Source: Ignavibacteriota bacterium
Lineage (GTDB): Bacteria > Bacteroidota > Ignavibacteria > Tepidaquicellales > Tepidaquicellaceae
Length of the DNA: 50,545 nt
NCBI GenBank assembly: GCA_026390735.1
Contig: JAPLFJ010000061.1
Location: 1-50,545 of the forward strand
Reading direction: 5' to 3'
Below the pieces are notes generated by a model. The model worked only from the letters and a program-made list of their open reading frames with translations, was not told the DNA's origin and made no database searches. The translations under genes were made by a program, and so were the position numbers. This document shows, piece by piece, positions 1 through 8,634 of the stretch; the stretch's first letter is position 1; each line of letters begins with the position of its first letter.

Positions 1-98
1 TTTTCAGCGTGTTTTGTTTTTTGTAATGGGAAAAGAAAATATTAAAATATGACTAAAAAGTTTGATTTTTAAGCATTATATTGCATTATTGTGTAACA

Positions 99-141
99 CG
101 GGATGTAGCACAGTCCGGTTAGCGCGCTTCGTTCGGGACGA
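99..141 (+). tRNA. 5' half of tRNA-Pro(CGG), truncated; probable att junction
   Basis: The bases read as a tRNA up to the anticodon arm: acceptor strand CGGGATG, D-arm with the usual GGTTA loop, then anticodon stem CTTCG, loop TTCGGGA (anticodon CGG, positions 134-136) and only three bases of the returning stem (CGA). After 141 the sequence no longer pairs and no T-arm or 3' acceptor strand follows. The D-stem also has an A-C mismatch (110/123). With an integrase gene 110 bp away, this is best read as the tRNA half left at one end of an integrated element, with crossover in the anticodon stem-loop. The matching half was not found elsewhere in the window. Confidence 0.75.
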
Positions 142-171
142 TTAAACAAAGGAAGTTTTAATTATAAGATA

Positions 172-212
172 AAGCCTAGTAAATTCAATGATTTACTGGG
201 CTTGTTGTTTTT
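172..212 (+). terminator. Rho-independent terminator after the tRNA remnant
   Basis: A 13-bp hairpin (arms 172-184 and 191-203, one G-T wobble, loop of six) is followed on the + strand by GTTGTTTTT. It lies just beyond the 3' end of the convergent integrase gene, so it could end transcription from either side, but the T-run favours the + direction. Confidence 0.6.
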
Positions 213-249
213 AGGTATTTAATTTTTTCTGCAGTTTTTCTGCAGCAAA

Positions 250-1341
250 TTATTTCTTGTTATACGCTTCATCAAAATTATCCATCTTTGAACGAACGTT
301 TTCAGTTAGTATTTTTGAATAATATGCTTTCGTGGTGGCAACTTCATCATGACCTAATAAGTAAGCCACATCTTGAATGTCCAATCCTCTCGCATAGTGT
401 GTTGCAAAACTTTTCCGAAAAGTTTTTAATGTAAAGACATATTTCTCCTTGATTCCAAGTTTACTCTTTAGTCTTCTGAATCTTCTTCCTATTCTTGATA
501 CTGTGTAATCCGGGAATATATGCTGATCACTATCTAGCTCTGCTATATACCTCATTTCTTTAGATATAAATTCATAAAGCTTTTGTGACATAGGGATATG
601 TATTTCTTTATCTGTCTTTGAGATGTTTATATGAATACATCTTTCGGCAAAGTTAATATCACTTGTCTTTACTTCAATTAAATCTTTAGGTCTTAATCCA
701 GTAAGCAATAGCAGCATTAGAATATTGTAAAAACTCTCGTCCTTACTTTGACTTGTTATTTCTTTCGCCGCTGATAAAATATCATCAAGCATGTTTTTAT
801 CAAAAGTAATAATAGCTTTCTTTGACTTTCTGGGCAACACATCAGAATTCAAAGGAGATTCATGCAGGTACTTATGCTTTACAAGAAATTGAAACATCAT
901 CTTAATATGTTCATAATATGTTCTAATGGAAGCGTTGCTGAGCTTTTGATCCATTAACAATTTTACGAACATGAGAGAATGTTCAAATGTAACTTTATTT
1001 GCTTTAAACTCCTTCGGGACTATTTTGTTAAAGTTATTCATAGCTACTCTGAATCTATCCTGGAAACTTTTTGACGTTAGTGTCAGTTTTAATTTGAATA
1101 ACTCTTCTGCTTTAGCGATGGTAATGTCTTTTTCGTCAACATTACTTGCACTATTGAGAATATCTCTATACTTCAAGTCGCTGCGCTTTATTTCAACCTT
1201 ATCTTGAATTCGATTTTTCATTAATGTTACTTTGTCAAAATTCTCTTCCGTTGCCGCTAGTTTTGTTTTTATTGTCTTTCTTTTACTTGAAAGCCAGTAT
1301 TGGATAAAGTACATACCGTTTTTCCTAATTATTGTTGCCAT
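250..1341 (-). CDS. Tyrosine recombinase / integrase
   Basis: This is a phage/ICE-type site-specific integrase of 363 aa. Residues 1-170 form the arm-binding and core-binding region. The catalytic part shows Arg217 in TGLRPKDL, Arg309 in KTFRKSFATH, His331 in LGHDE and the nucleophile Tyr340 in TTKAYYSK, nine residues after His331 as in XerC/D. The usual HxxR box reads K306-T-F-R309, so the first histidine is replaced by lysine. The gene lies with its 3' end toward the tRNA-Pro fragment at 99-141, its likely att site. The upstream 122-aa gene ends on the base before this ATG, so the two form a xis-int operon. The family assignment is safe; activity and target site are inferred. Confidence 0.93.
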   Translation of the reverse strand: MATIIRKNGMYFIQYWLSSKRKTIKTKLAATEENFDKVTLMKNRIQDKVEIKRSDLKYRDILNSASNVDEKDITIAKAEELFKLKLTLTSKSFQDRFRVAMNNFNKIVPKEFKANKVTFEHSLMFVKLLMDQKLSNASIRTYYEHIKMMFQFLVKHKYLHESPLNSDVLPRKSKKAIITFDKNMLDDILSAAKEITSQSKDESFYNILMLLLLTGLRPKDLIEVKTSDINFAERCIHINISKTDKEIHIPMSQKLYEFISKEMRYIAELDSDQHIFPDYTVSRIGRRFRRLKSKLGIKEKYVFTLKTFRKSFATHYARGLDIQDVAYLLGHDEVATTKAYYSKILTENVRSKMDNFDEAYNKK

Positions 1342-1710
1342 TTAATTGAACTCCTTTAATATATCGTTAATAATTTTAGTTGCATTTGAAATCGAGGTTT
1401 CTTCATTAAGGATCTCGGATTTGATTTCTCTTGAATAAATGGTTCTGTTATTCCTAATTATGAAATCCTTTATGTTTACAAACGAGATTTTATCTCTGTC
1501 GTTTATTCTGATTGTTTTAATTTCACCTTTATTGATTAGTTTTGTTAATGATTGATTCCCGATTCTAAGGAGTTTTCTTGCTTGACGTTTTGATAATAAG
1601 GCTACTTCAATAAGGCTTGTGTGTTCTAGTGTTTTTGATGACAGTAACTTGAGGTCATCGGTTTGTTTTTGGTGTTTCTTGTTTCTGGTAAGCTCAGAGG
1701 AGCTTACCAT
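1342..1710 (-). CDS. Excisionase-like small DNA-binding protein
   Basis: A 122-aa basic protein. Residues 38-86 (LLSKRQARKLLRIGNQSL, then a KGEIKTIRINDR wing and a short helix) resemble the MerR-like winged helix of excisionase-family HTH_17 proteins. Such proteins bend DNA at att sites and set the direction of recombination. The stop codon is immediately adjacent to the integrase ATG, the classic xis-int arrangement and likely translational coupling. The N-terminal 35 residues are polar and unrecognised. The role is inferred from fold and position; an autoregulatory repressor is the alternative. Confidence 0.65.
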   Translation of the reverse strand: MVSSSELTRNKKHQKQTDDLKLLSSKTLEHTSLIEVALLSKRQARKLLRIGNQSLTKLINKGEIKTIRINDRDKISFVNIKDFIIRNNRTIYSREIKSEILNEETSISNATKIINDILKEFN

Positions 1711-1813
1711 AAATCAATTGGATTTTGCTTCATAGATATTATACCTTTTTTAAATTTAAAAGTATGATTAATTAAATTTTAGATATGTTTTTGTCGAGAA
1801 GTTGGATTAAAGC

Positions 1814-2992
1814 TTAAAGAACGGTAATGCTCTCACCTGCAAGATTTTTCAAACTGTTTTCCATTTTGTAAAGACAGTCTGCAAAGTAAAGCACCTTACC
1901 TTTATCGGATTGCTCCTTTGATTCGTAAAACAAAGGAATATAGTGAGTCAATACTTCACCTATCAGATATGTAACCAGAGAGGATGAAATGTACTCAATT
2001 CCTGAGTCTCTTACATCTATTCTGTCCATAAAATCCTGGTGTTTCTTGTAGATAATTACCTCATTTGTCACAAATTCAGACCTTTTCTTCTTTCCATCTG
2101 AATCTTCGACCGGGTCAGACTCGTCATCAATTCTAATCTTGAAAGATGAGCCCAAGGATTTGTACTTTCCTTTTCTCTTGTTACCGCTGTTTTTAGTGCC
2201 GGAGGAATTACTTCCTCCGGTACTTTGAAGGCTTGAATGATTACTACCGAAAGAATCTTCGTCATCATCATTCATAAATTTTTTACCACCTTTTACAGAG
2301 TGAGTTTCAAAATTTCCGTCAAAGCTTAATTTATCAATAGCGGAATTGAACATAGATTCTAACTTTGAAAAATCACTTTTTGAATGAGCTTTTACTTGTT
2401 TATTAATGAATTCGGATATTTCAGGCTCGGCGTCTTTTATTTTTGAAAAAACCAATCTTGATATCTTGTCATTCTTAAAGTCGTTTCTGGCAATCGTTGG
2501 ATGAAGCATATTTCCCGTATCAATATAACCGATTATGCAAGGATGCTTCCAAATTGCCTTTTTGCTCATAGAATTGAGTTTCTCAACTTTGTAAACCTCA
2601 ACGATTCTTCTATTCTTAGATATAAAAACCGGTAAACGATCTATTGACTTACCATTTGTGAATTTCAGGTAAATATTCAGATCACCGTATTCTGTAAGAA
2701 TAGTTTTCTTCGTTTCAGAAATAGGAAAGGTTTTCTGATAATCCTCACCAGCAAAAGCCTCATAATCAAAAGGTTTGCAAGTGTACACAGTTTGTCCCTT
2801 CGAAACATTAATCGTTAAATTATCTTTCTTCAAAAGTAACTCAAAATGCTTTTCTATCTCATCACGGATTTTTTCCAGGCTGAGTTCCTTCCATTTAAAT
2901 GAGTCAAACATTGATAATTCAATGATTGTACCTGATTCAGACGGAAAGGTTTTTTCGTAATCTGAAATCTCAAAACTGATATCAGAAAGCTG
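1814..2992 (-). pseudogene. 5'-truncated GHKL (HSP90/MutL-like) ATPase, C-terminal part
   Basis: The first ATG (2911) gives 365 aa, but the frame stays open upstream to 2992, where an in-frame TAA lies. The extra residues include EKTFPSESGTIIELS, which looks like the end of a GHKL ATPase domain (the GTxI strand), and continue smoothly into FDSFKW. The ATP-binding N-, G1- and G2-boxes should lie before this and are absent, because the DNA upstream codes for a TPR protein on the other strand. Residues 215-255 are a low-complexity Ser/Gly/Asn/Lys linker. I read it as the 3' remnant of a HATPase_c_3-type ATPase gene cut near 2990. The family call is moderate; the missing 5' end is clearer. A short intact protein from 2911 cannot be excluded. 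Confidence 0.55.
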
Positions 2993-2994
2993 TT

Positions 2995-4746
2995 ATGCTG
3001 GCCGATCAAAAGAGATTTGCCGAAGCAAAGAATATTTTAAAACTACTAATTGAAAAGAATCCAACAATATCCGACTTTCATAGAGTTTATGGGCAGATAT
3101 TTGAAGTCGAAGGTAACTATGAAACCGCAAGGGATAATATAGCCGAAGCATTAAGGTGGGATCCAAATAATAATTATGCTTTGATTATGATGGGAAATAT
3201 TTATGCAAGACATTTTAATGATGTAGATACTGCTACAAGATTTTATAATAAAAGTTTGGCACTAAATCCGAATGATTATATATCTTTAAATAATATTGGT
3301 GGAAATCTTGCAAATCTTGAAAAGTATGAAGATGCAGAAAGATATTTCAGGTTAGCTTTGACAATTAATCAAAGTTATCCTAATACTTATTATGGACTAG
3401 CTTTGGCATTAAGGCATAAAGGTGAATTATTAGAGGCATTTAATTATGTTACGGTTGCAATGATAAGTTCTTTCGAAAAGGATGAGAATTTATATAATGC
3501 AAGTTCCGGGTTAGCGGGAGAGTTATCTTATGATTATATACAAAAGAGCAATAATAAAGAAGTAATTGATAAATATGTTTCAAAATTGAAGTATGAAACG
3601 GAAAAAGATATTAGGATAGAAGAGTCGAAAGAAATACCAACTATAGCATCTACACAATATGCTGAAGTTCATAAAAGAGATTATCATTTAGTCAGGTACA
3701 AACCAGGAACACCTGCATATCAACACTTCGTCTTGCATGAATTGGCACATATTGATTTTGCTAATAAAGCGAGCAAGGCAGGCAGGAATAAAGTTTTTTT
3801 GACAAATGATGAGCATAGAGAAAAATTTATCAGAAACTGTGAAGGATTTGTTTCGGGTTTAAATAAAGCCGGTCACACTGACACAGAGATAAGTAATTTT
3901 ATGGTAAGTCTTTTCAATGGGCTTGTCGCACAAATATATAATGCACCAGTTGATTTATTAATTGAACATTATTTATATGAAAACTTTCCTGAGAACAGAC
4001 CATATCAGTTTTATGCATTAATATATATGAATAATTCATATTTAAAAGGTTATCCAGATAGAGACATTAAAAAATTCACCCCCAAAATCGCTTACGAAGG
4101 GAACATAATTATGAATATAGCTGGCGCATATCAATTGTTTGATTTATATGGCTTAGATTATTATTCGAAGTATCCAGAATACAAAGTATTCAAAGGTATT
4201 TCGAGAAATATATACAATATGTATTTGAATTATCTGAAGGGAACAAAGCCAGGAGATGAATACGACCTAATAGAAAAATGGGGGAAACAATTAAAGCTTT
4301 CATCTTATTTCAAACTTGTTGATGAAAAAGATTATTTAACTGATTCAAATGACATACTTGATGAAATTTCAAAAGACCCTTTTAATTTAGAAAGAGAAAA
4401 AAGGGAAAATGCGATTGAAAGAGTATCTTTCAAAGATAATCCAATGGAATCTATGGCGGTTACAATGTATTGTTTAGATGCCTTGAAGACATATGAGGGC
4501 AAAGATGAAAGTTTTGTAAAAGAAGTTACATTTGAAATAGCTATGTTAGGAACATACGGCTTGAATCCTTATGATAACGAAAAGCAATACTCACTCAAAA
4601 CAATACCTGATAAAAAATTTACAGCATTGCATTTATTATCTTTTGAATATGTAGGTTTTCAAAAGATAGATCCATCAATGGATACACATCTTGATTTTCA
4701 AAGCGAGTATCAAAACGCAATTCAAATGTTTAAAACAGATGAATGA
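2995..4746 (+). CDS. TPR protein with HELAH zinc-metallopeptidase motif, probably 5'-truncated
   Basis: A 583-aa frame. Residues 1-155 are tandem tetratricopeptide repeats (for example EALRWDPNNNYALIMMGNIY and LALNPNDYISLNNIGGNLAN). The first ATG falls inside a repeat, so the original N-terminus is probably missing; a TGA lies six codons upstream. Residues 247-253 read LHELAHI, an HExxH zinc site (His248, Glu249, His252), in an otherwise unrecognised helical C-terminal region rich in aromatic residues. A TPR-plus-zincin protease is the best description. It is divergent from the truncated ATPase on the left; both lose their 5' ends at about 2990. The MazG-like relic overlaps its stop codon, suggesting the two were once translationally coupled. 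Confidence 0.6.
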   Translation: MLADQKRFAEAKNILKLLIEKNPTISDFHRVYGQIFEVEGNYETARDNIAEALRWDPNNNYALIMMGNIYARHFNDVDTATRFYNKSLALNPNDYISLNNIGGNLANLEKYEDAERYFRLALTINQSYPNTYYGLALALRHKGELLEAFNYVTVAMISSFEKDENLYNASSGLAGELSYDYIQKSNNKEVIDKYVSKLKYETEKDIRIEESKEIPTIASTQYAEVHKRDYHLVRYKPGTPAYQHFVLHELAHIDFANKASKAGRNKVFLTNDEHREKFIRNCEGFVSGLNKAGHTDTEISNFMVSLFNGLVAQIYNAPVDLLIEHYLYENFPENRPYQFYALIYMNNSYLKGYPDRDIKKFTPKIAYEGNIIMNIAGAYQLFDLYGLDYYSKYPEYKVFKGISRNIYNMYLNYLKGTKPGDEYDLIEKWGKQLKLSSYFKLVDEKDYLTDSNDILDEISKDPFNLEREKRENAIERVSFKDNPMESMAVTMYCLDALKTYEGKDESFVKEVTFEIAMLGTYGLNPYDNEKQYSLKTIPDKKFTALHLLSFEYVGFQKIDPSMDTHLDFQSEYQNAIQMFKTDE

Positions 4747-5000
4747 GATAAAAGAAATCATAAAAGAGATTGTAATATTCAGGAATAAAAGAAACCGAAA
4801 AACAATTTCATAACCCAAAAGATTTGCCCTTAGCTTTATCTATTGAAGCTGTATAACTGAATTAATTATTTCTTTGGAAAAAGCATGAAGATGCTAATAC
4901 GAAAAAGGTAAAGAAAGAACTGGTAGACGTTATGATTTATTCCTTCCTTTAGCAAATCATTATAAATTAGAGGGACGCGATATACCAAAATCTTGAAGGT
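4739..5000 (+). pseudogene. Decayed MazG-like nucleotide pyrophosphohydrolase
   Basis: An ATG at 4739 overlaps the stop of the TPR-zincin and opens a frame that soon breaks. Reading across frames gives pieces of the MazG-like (all-alpha NTP-PPase) pattern in order: IFRNKRNR, then QFHNPKDLPLALSIEA, then LFLWKKHEDANTKKVK and KELVDVMIYSFL. At least one frameshift and three in-frame stops interrupt it (TAA after SIEAV, TAA near LN, TAG after YSFL). The family hydrolyses non-canonical or excess dNTPs and is common beside defence genes. From about 5000 to 5192 nothing further is recognised. Confidence 0.7.
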
Positions 5001-5192
5001 CATTAATCGCGATTTCTTTTGTTGCTGATTTTGACCTTAAATTTGAAAAGTATTAAAGTTTATATTATTGAATGCTTGAATATTAGTATTTTTTTCAACC
5101 TATAATATCAATCTGTTATCGTGAAAGTATTATTTTTATATGTTAAATAATAAGCTAATTTATTAAGTTCTCTATAAATAATTAACATTCTT

Positions 5193-6059
5193 ATGGGTAA
5201 AATAAATAATATCATTAACGAAGAATATACCCGGCAGATTGAGTTTGCTGCTATGGTTCTTGCAAAACCAAGGGAATACACTGAGCTTGATATAATCGAG
5301 CACTTTAAAGTTAGTCCCCAGACTATAAGAAGAGATGCAGAAAAGTTAAGAAACATGGGAATAGATATACATTCCAGTAAAAAGAAATATGAAGTAACCG
5401 GCTGTACTAACGACACATTAAACCATTTAATCTGTACATACCTTGCCCTCAATAAATACGACATCATTAAAAACCTGAAACTTATTAAAGGAAAATACCG
5501 CGACGAAACACTGCTTATATTTGTGAACATACTTAAGGCAATTGACAAGAAGCACATGATTGAAATAATATACAGGAAAAACAAAGATGGGGGCTTCAGG
5601 AAAGAAATCACTCCAATCAGTCTATCAAGGACAAACCGGAATGTTTACCTTATTGCAATGGATAACGATGAAGAAGATAAGACAAGAGTATTCCTTCTTG
5701 ATAAAATAGATGATATCAGGTTTCTGAATAAAATATCTAAAGTGAAAAAATACCCTAATACTTTCAGTTTGTTCAAAACATCCTGGGGAATTTATTCAGG
5801 GGGTGAAGAATGCGATGTCTCACTAAAGTTCAGCTCAGAAACAGGAAGGAGCATTAAAAACAAGTTTTACATAGAGACACAGAAAATTATCGAAAAACCA
5901 GACTATTACTTAATGAATATGCGTGTAAAACTATCATTGGAGTTTGTATCATGGGTAATGGGATGGGGTGATGGCGTAGAGGTTGTCAAACCTCAGGAAC
6001 TAAAGGATATGATTGTCGAGAGAGCGGCAAAGATAGTAAAGTTATACAAAAAGAAGTAA
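5193..6059 (+). CDS. WYL-domain transcriptional regulator (copy 1)
   Basis: A 288-aa regulator. Residues 10-65 form a DeoR-like winged helix (FKVSPQTIRRDAEKLRNMGI). Residues 105-180 form a WYL ligand-sensing domain, with the signature region reading RNVYLIAMDND. The C-terminal WCX-like part has FVSWVMGWGDGVEVVKPQEL. WYL proteins sense nucleic acid or nucleotide ligands; CapW/BrxR relatives control phage-defence islands as dimers on palindromes. A paralogue of the same layout lies at 40955-41872. It is a candidate for binding the 19-bp palindrome found across the window (inference; none lies in its own upstream region). Confidence 0.9.
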   Translation: MGKINNIINEEYTRQIEFAAMVLAKPREYTELDIIEHFKVSPQTIRRDAEKLRNMGIDIHSSKKKYEVTGCTNDTLNHLICTYLALNKYDIIKNLKLIKGKYRDETLLIFVNILKAIDKKHMIEIIYRKNKDGGFRKEITPISLSRTNRNVYLIAMDNDEEDKTRVFLLDKIDDIRFLNKISKVKKYPNTFSLFKTSWGIYSGGEECDVSLKFSSETGRSIKNKFYIETQKIIEKPDYYLMNMRVKLSLEFVSWVMGWGDGVEVVKPQELKDMIVERAAKIVKLYKKK

Positions 6060-6339
6060 AACTCTATTATTCACTCTTTAAAATCCTTACCACGTTGCAT
6101 AAGTAACTATATTTACTTTGCGGAATACACAATATTTCTTGCAATATCATTCATTCTTTTTAACTATTTAAGAAACGTAACCGGAGTGTAGCATACACGA
6201 TGGAGGGTCTGACACCCAAAGTTCACTGCACGACCGGTAAAAAGCAAAAGAACCCGGACCCAAAGTAGGCATGGAAAAAATAAGGAGTCAGCCCCCAGAT
6301 GATGAGTTTTAAGATTTGATTTTAAAATTATGGTGGGTT
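6060..6339. other. Intergenic stretch with REP-like inverted repeats
   Basis: No gene is seen. Positions 6180-6238 are bounded by ACCGG and CCGGT and contain a short hairpin, GGGT-CTGAC-ACCC (6205-6216). A related GGAGTCAGCCCCC string follows at 6284-6296. Such GGxGTCTGACxCC cores resemble REP elements mobilised by RAYT transposases, but no transposase is nearby. The stretch is more GC-rich than its surroundings. Confidence 0.35.
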
Positions 6340-7839
6340 TTATTCTTCTGTTTCGGCAATCCTTTCTAATTCTTCAAGAATTACAATCATACCATAGGTA
6401 TCGCGACCGCAATAGTCCAGAAGATTCTTTCTAACAGTATTAATTTCTTCTTCACTCTGAAGTGATGACAATCTTAGATATTCAACTCCGGCAGCACCAC
6501 CTTCCTGAATTTCAAGATTACTATAACTGTAATCTGAATTTATAGATGGAAGAACTTTTTTCAAAGAATGTCTGCTAACCATATCCGGTTTATAATATGT
6601 TCTATTCTGAAAAGGAATCATCAAGTCCACAATCCTGGAAATTCTGTCCTGCAACTTAAATGCATATTGCGGGAATATCGCTGCAAGCTCTTTTAACCTC
6701 GTTATTTCAAAGGACGCATTGTAAACAAGAATAGTACCCTCACCCGCGGTATCTTTTAAAAGTTTTTCCACAAACTCCAATCTCGGGTCAGTTTTCCCAT
6801 CACCTAAAAATTCAAAGTGCTCAGGTTCTGATTTCCTGTCTTTCTTATAGTACAATGAATACTGGAATACCAATTGCTGATAAGGTCTGGAATTATCAAA
6901 CACAGGTATAGCTGCCTGAATACTTTCAAAATCCATAAAATACAGAGGATATTTTAAGTTGTTTAAGAAGGATTTAATTTCTGTTTTATTTATATATTTC
7001 TTTTGTCCCAGAAAACAATTTTTTTCAACTGCCTGATTTACAGAAAGTCCATAATCATCGGGTATATCTTTAATCTCAACTATTCCGATTTTATAAAGAT
7101 CAAAAGCCTTCTTTCCCATATAACTAAGATTAAAAACAGAGTAATCAGGAATGTGTTTCCAGCAATGACTTTTAAAATCGCATTCAAAAGGTTCATTACA
7201 TTGACTGCCAATTTCTATCTCCGGTATTGTATCTCCATTGAGAACTTGCTTAAATTCAGCAATCTTATTTTCGACAAAATCCTGAAAAGAGATTACCTTT
7301 TCTTTAACCGACCTTATTGTAAATAGTTGATGTACGTTTATTTCACCTTGTCTCACATACTTATTGTTTATATGAATAACGGAAATATCATCTATCAACA
7401 ACCCACTTTTAGTAATTATATAATACTGGACAGAAGTATCGTTAATCTGGTAATCGGAAACCGATGTTGAGCTTTTAACTTCATAAATATTCCATTGATT
7501 TTTCGACTTAACTATTATATCAGCAATGACAAGAACGCCATCATGCTGAAATGCTGCCTCATATATCACTTCACTTCCATCGCTTATTGCTTTTGCTGTA
7601 AGTTCTACAGACTTCTGACCACTCTTGGTTATTTCAAATCCGCAGTCCATCCCACCGGGGAAAAGCTTTTGTGCAAGGGTACCTACGCTGTGTCCTGTTT
7701 CGAATACCTCCTTTGTCTTTTCAGAAGTTTCTCCGCGTAATTCAGAATGATATTTATTCAAATAAAGGGACTTAGTGCACTGAAGACCCATCTGAAAGCT
7801 CGATTTGGATAATACGTGAAACGGTAAATTTGTTTTCAT
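6340..7839 (-). CDS. DUF2779 protein: Cas4-like nuclease plus DnaQ-like exonuclease
   Basis: A 499-aa protein with two nuclease-like halves. The N-terminal half is PD-(D/E)XK/Cas4-like, with Cys21, then Asp107 and Glu120-x-Lys122 (IYEVKSS), then Cys214, Cys220 and Cys226, a likely 4Fe-4S cluster site. The C-terminal half is a DEDD exonuclease fold with Asp303-x-Glu305 in FMDFESI, LVYNASFEITRL and Asp480 in YCGRDTYGM. This is the DUF2779 architecture, a predicted DNA/RNA nuclease. Its ATG overlaps the stop of the upstream family A gene (TAATG), so the two are translationally coupled and driven by the palindrome promoter at 8478-8525. The substrate is unknown. Confidence 0.85.
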   Translation of the reverse strand: MKTNLPFHVLSKSSFQMGLQCTKSLYLNKYHSELRGETSEKTKEVFETGHSVGTLAQKLFPGGMDCGFEITKSGQKSVELTAKAISDGSEVIYEAAFQHDGVLVIADIIVKSKNQWNIYEVKSSTSVSDYQINDTSVQYYIITKSGLLIDDISVIHINNKYVRQGEINVHQLFTIRSVKEKVISFQDFVENKIAEFKQVLNGDTIPEIEIGSQCNEPFECDFKSHCWKHIPDYSVFNLSYMGKKAFDLYKIGIVEIKDIPDDYGLSVNQAVEKNCFLGQKKYINKTEIKSFLNNLKYPLYFMDFESIQAAIPVFDNSRPYQQLVFQYSLYYKKDRKSEPEHFEFLGDGKTDPRLEFVEKLLKDTAGEGTILVYNASFEITRLKELAAIFPQYAFKLQDRISRIVDLMIPFQNRTYYKPDMVSRHSLKKVLPSINSDYSYSNLEIQEGGAAGVEYLRLSSLQSEEEINTVRKNLLDYCGRDTYGMIVILEELERIAETEE

Positions 7840-8417
7840 TATGATAAATCTAATTTTAATACTTTTAATAAAATATCAATTATTCCGTAATTCCTTACAT
7901 CTTTATTCATATATTTCATACTGTATATTTCCATAAGTTTATGGAACAACTCTTCATAATTTCCTCCACCAACAGACTTAATTAAAACATTATGCGAAAA
8001 CGAATGGGATATAAATATTTCATCCATCTTTTCACAAACTTTATATGTGTCATCTGTTTTTTTAAGCAGAAAGTGCGTATCTTCATATATTAATAAAATC
8101 TTTTCTGCTTTATATTTTAAGAATTCAAGCAACATCACAACAGGCATACTACCGCTGTATTCATTATCTTTAAAATAAGCAAATACATACTTATTATCCA
8201 TATTTATAAAATATGAATCTTTTTCACAGTAATGATAGTTTACTGCACAATTTTCGATATTACCACAGCAGTTTTCGCCGAGAGTCTTTATGGAACTTAC
8301 CAAATATTCTGTTGCAGGTTCAATAACTTCCAGTTTTCTGTAAACCGGAATCTTTTCAAACCCATTGATTCCAAAAAACTCTTCTTCGTTAAATGATTTA
8401 CCGTAATGTGGAAACAT
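7839..8417 (-). CDS. Family A protein, copy 1 (unrecognised 192-aa family)
   Basis: One of four full-length 192-aa relatives in this window (others at 8635, 9423 and 29412). All start with MFP, share a (I/P)PVYRKLEV-like segment near residue 25, then TLGENCCG or a variant, NMDNKYVFAYFKD, LLIYEDTHFLL and KLMEIYSMKYMNKDVR, and end in LLKVLKL. The mix of short strands and a helical C-terminus suggests a compact soluble alpha/beta protein; there is no signal peptide or membrane segment. I do not recognise the family. This copy is nearest to copy 3. It is the only copy coupled to a nuclease gene (DUF2779). The leader has a conserved GAAAGGGG block before the ATG. Confidence 0.85.
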   Translation of the reverse strand: MFPHYGKSFNEEEFFGINGFEKIPVYRKLEVIEPATEYLVSSIKTLGENCCGNIENCAVNYHYCEKDSYFINMDNKYVFAYFKDNEYSGSMPVVMLLEFLKYKAEKILLIYEDTHFLLKKTDDTYKVCEKMDEIFISHSFSHNVLIKSVGGGNYEELFHKLMEIYSMKYMNKDVRNYGIIDILLKVLKLDLS

Positions 8418-8477
8418 ATTATATTATCCCCTTTCTGTTACTTTTAATATTATATTTATTCTTATTTTTAATCATGT

Positions 8478-8525
8478 ACAAATATACTTAGTTTACCCGT
8501 TAGATTTTTATCACTGGATGAGAAT
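8478..8525 (-). promoter_or_regulatory. Palindrome-linked promoter for family A copy 1 operon
   Basis: On the minus strand the palindrome ATTCTCAT-CCA-GTGATAAA (8525-8507) is followed after 20 bp by TATATTTGT (8486-8478), a Bacteroidota-type -7 box. The distal half-site is perfect and the proximal one degenerate. Confidence 0.75.
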
Positions 8526-8588
8526 ATTTTAAGTGCAATGATAGAGTATCTAATTGATTGATGGCAATGACTTAATTCCCCAAAAAAA

Positions 8589-8610
8589 GGACTTTTGGAA
8601 TAAAGCCCCT
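8589..8610 (-). terminator. Terminator of family A copy 2
   Basis: On the minus strand GGGGCTTT pairs with AAAGTCCT around a short loop and is followed by a run of T. It lies about 25 bp past the stop of copy 2. The same hairpin type follows copies 3 and 4. Confidence 0.6.
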
Positions 8611-8634
8611 CCCGTCATTTATTCATTCTATAAA

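Noticed and set aside
2068-2960. Small frames within the truncated GHKL gene (67 aa minus, 61 aa plus)
   Set aside because: Fully inside a longer, conserved-looking frame, with no features of their own.
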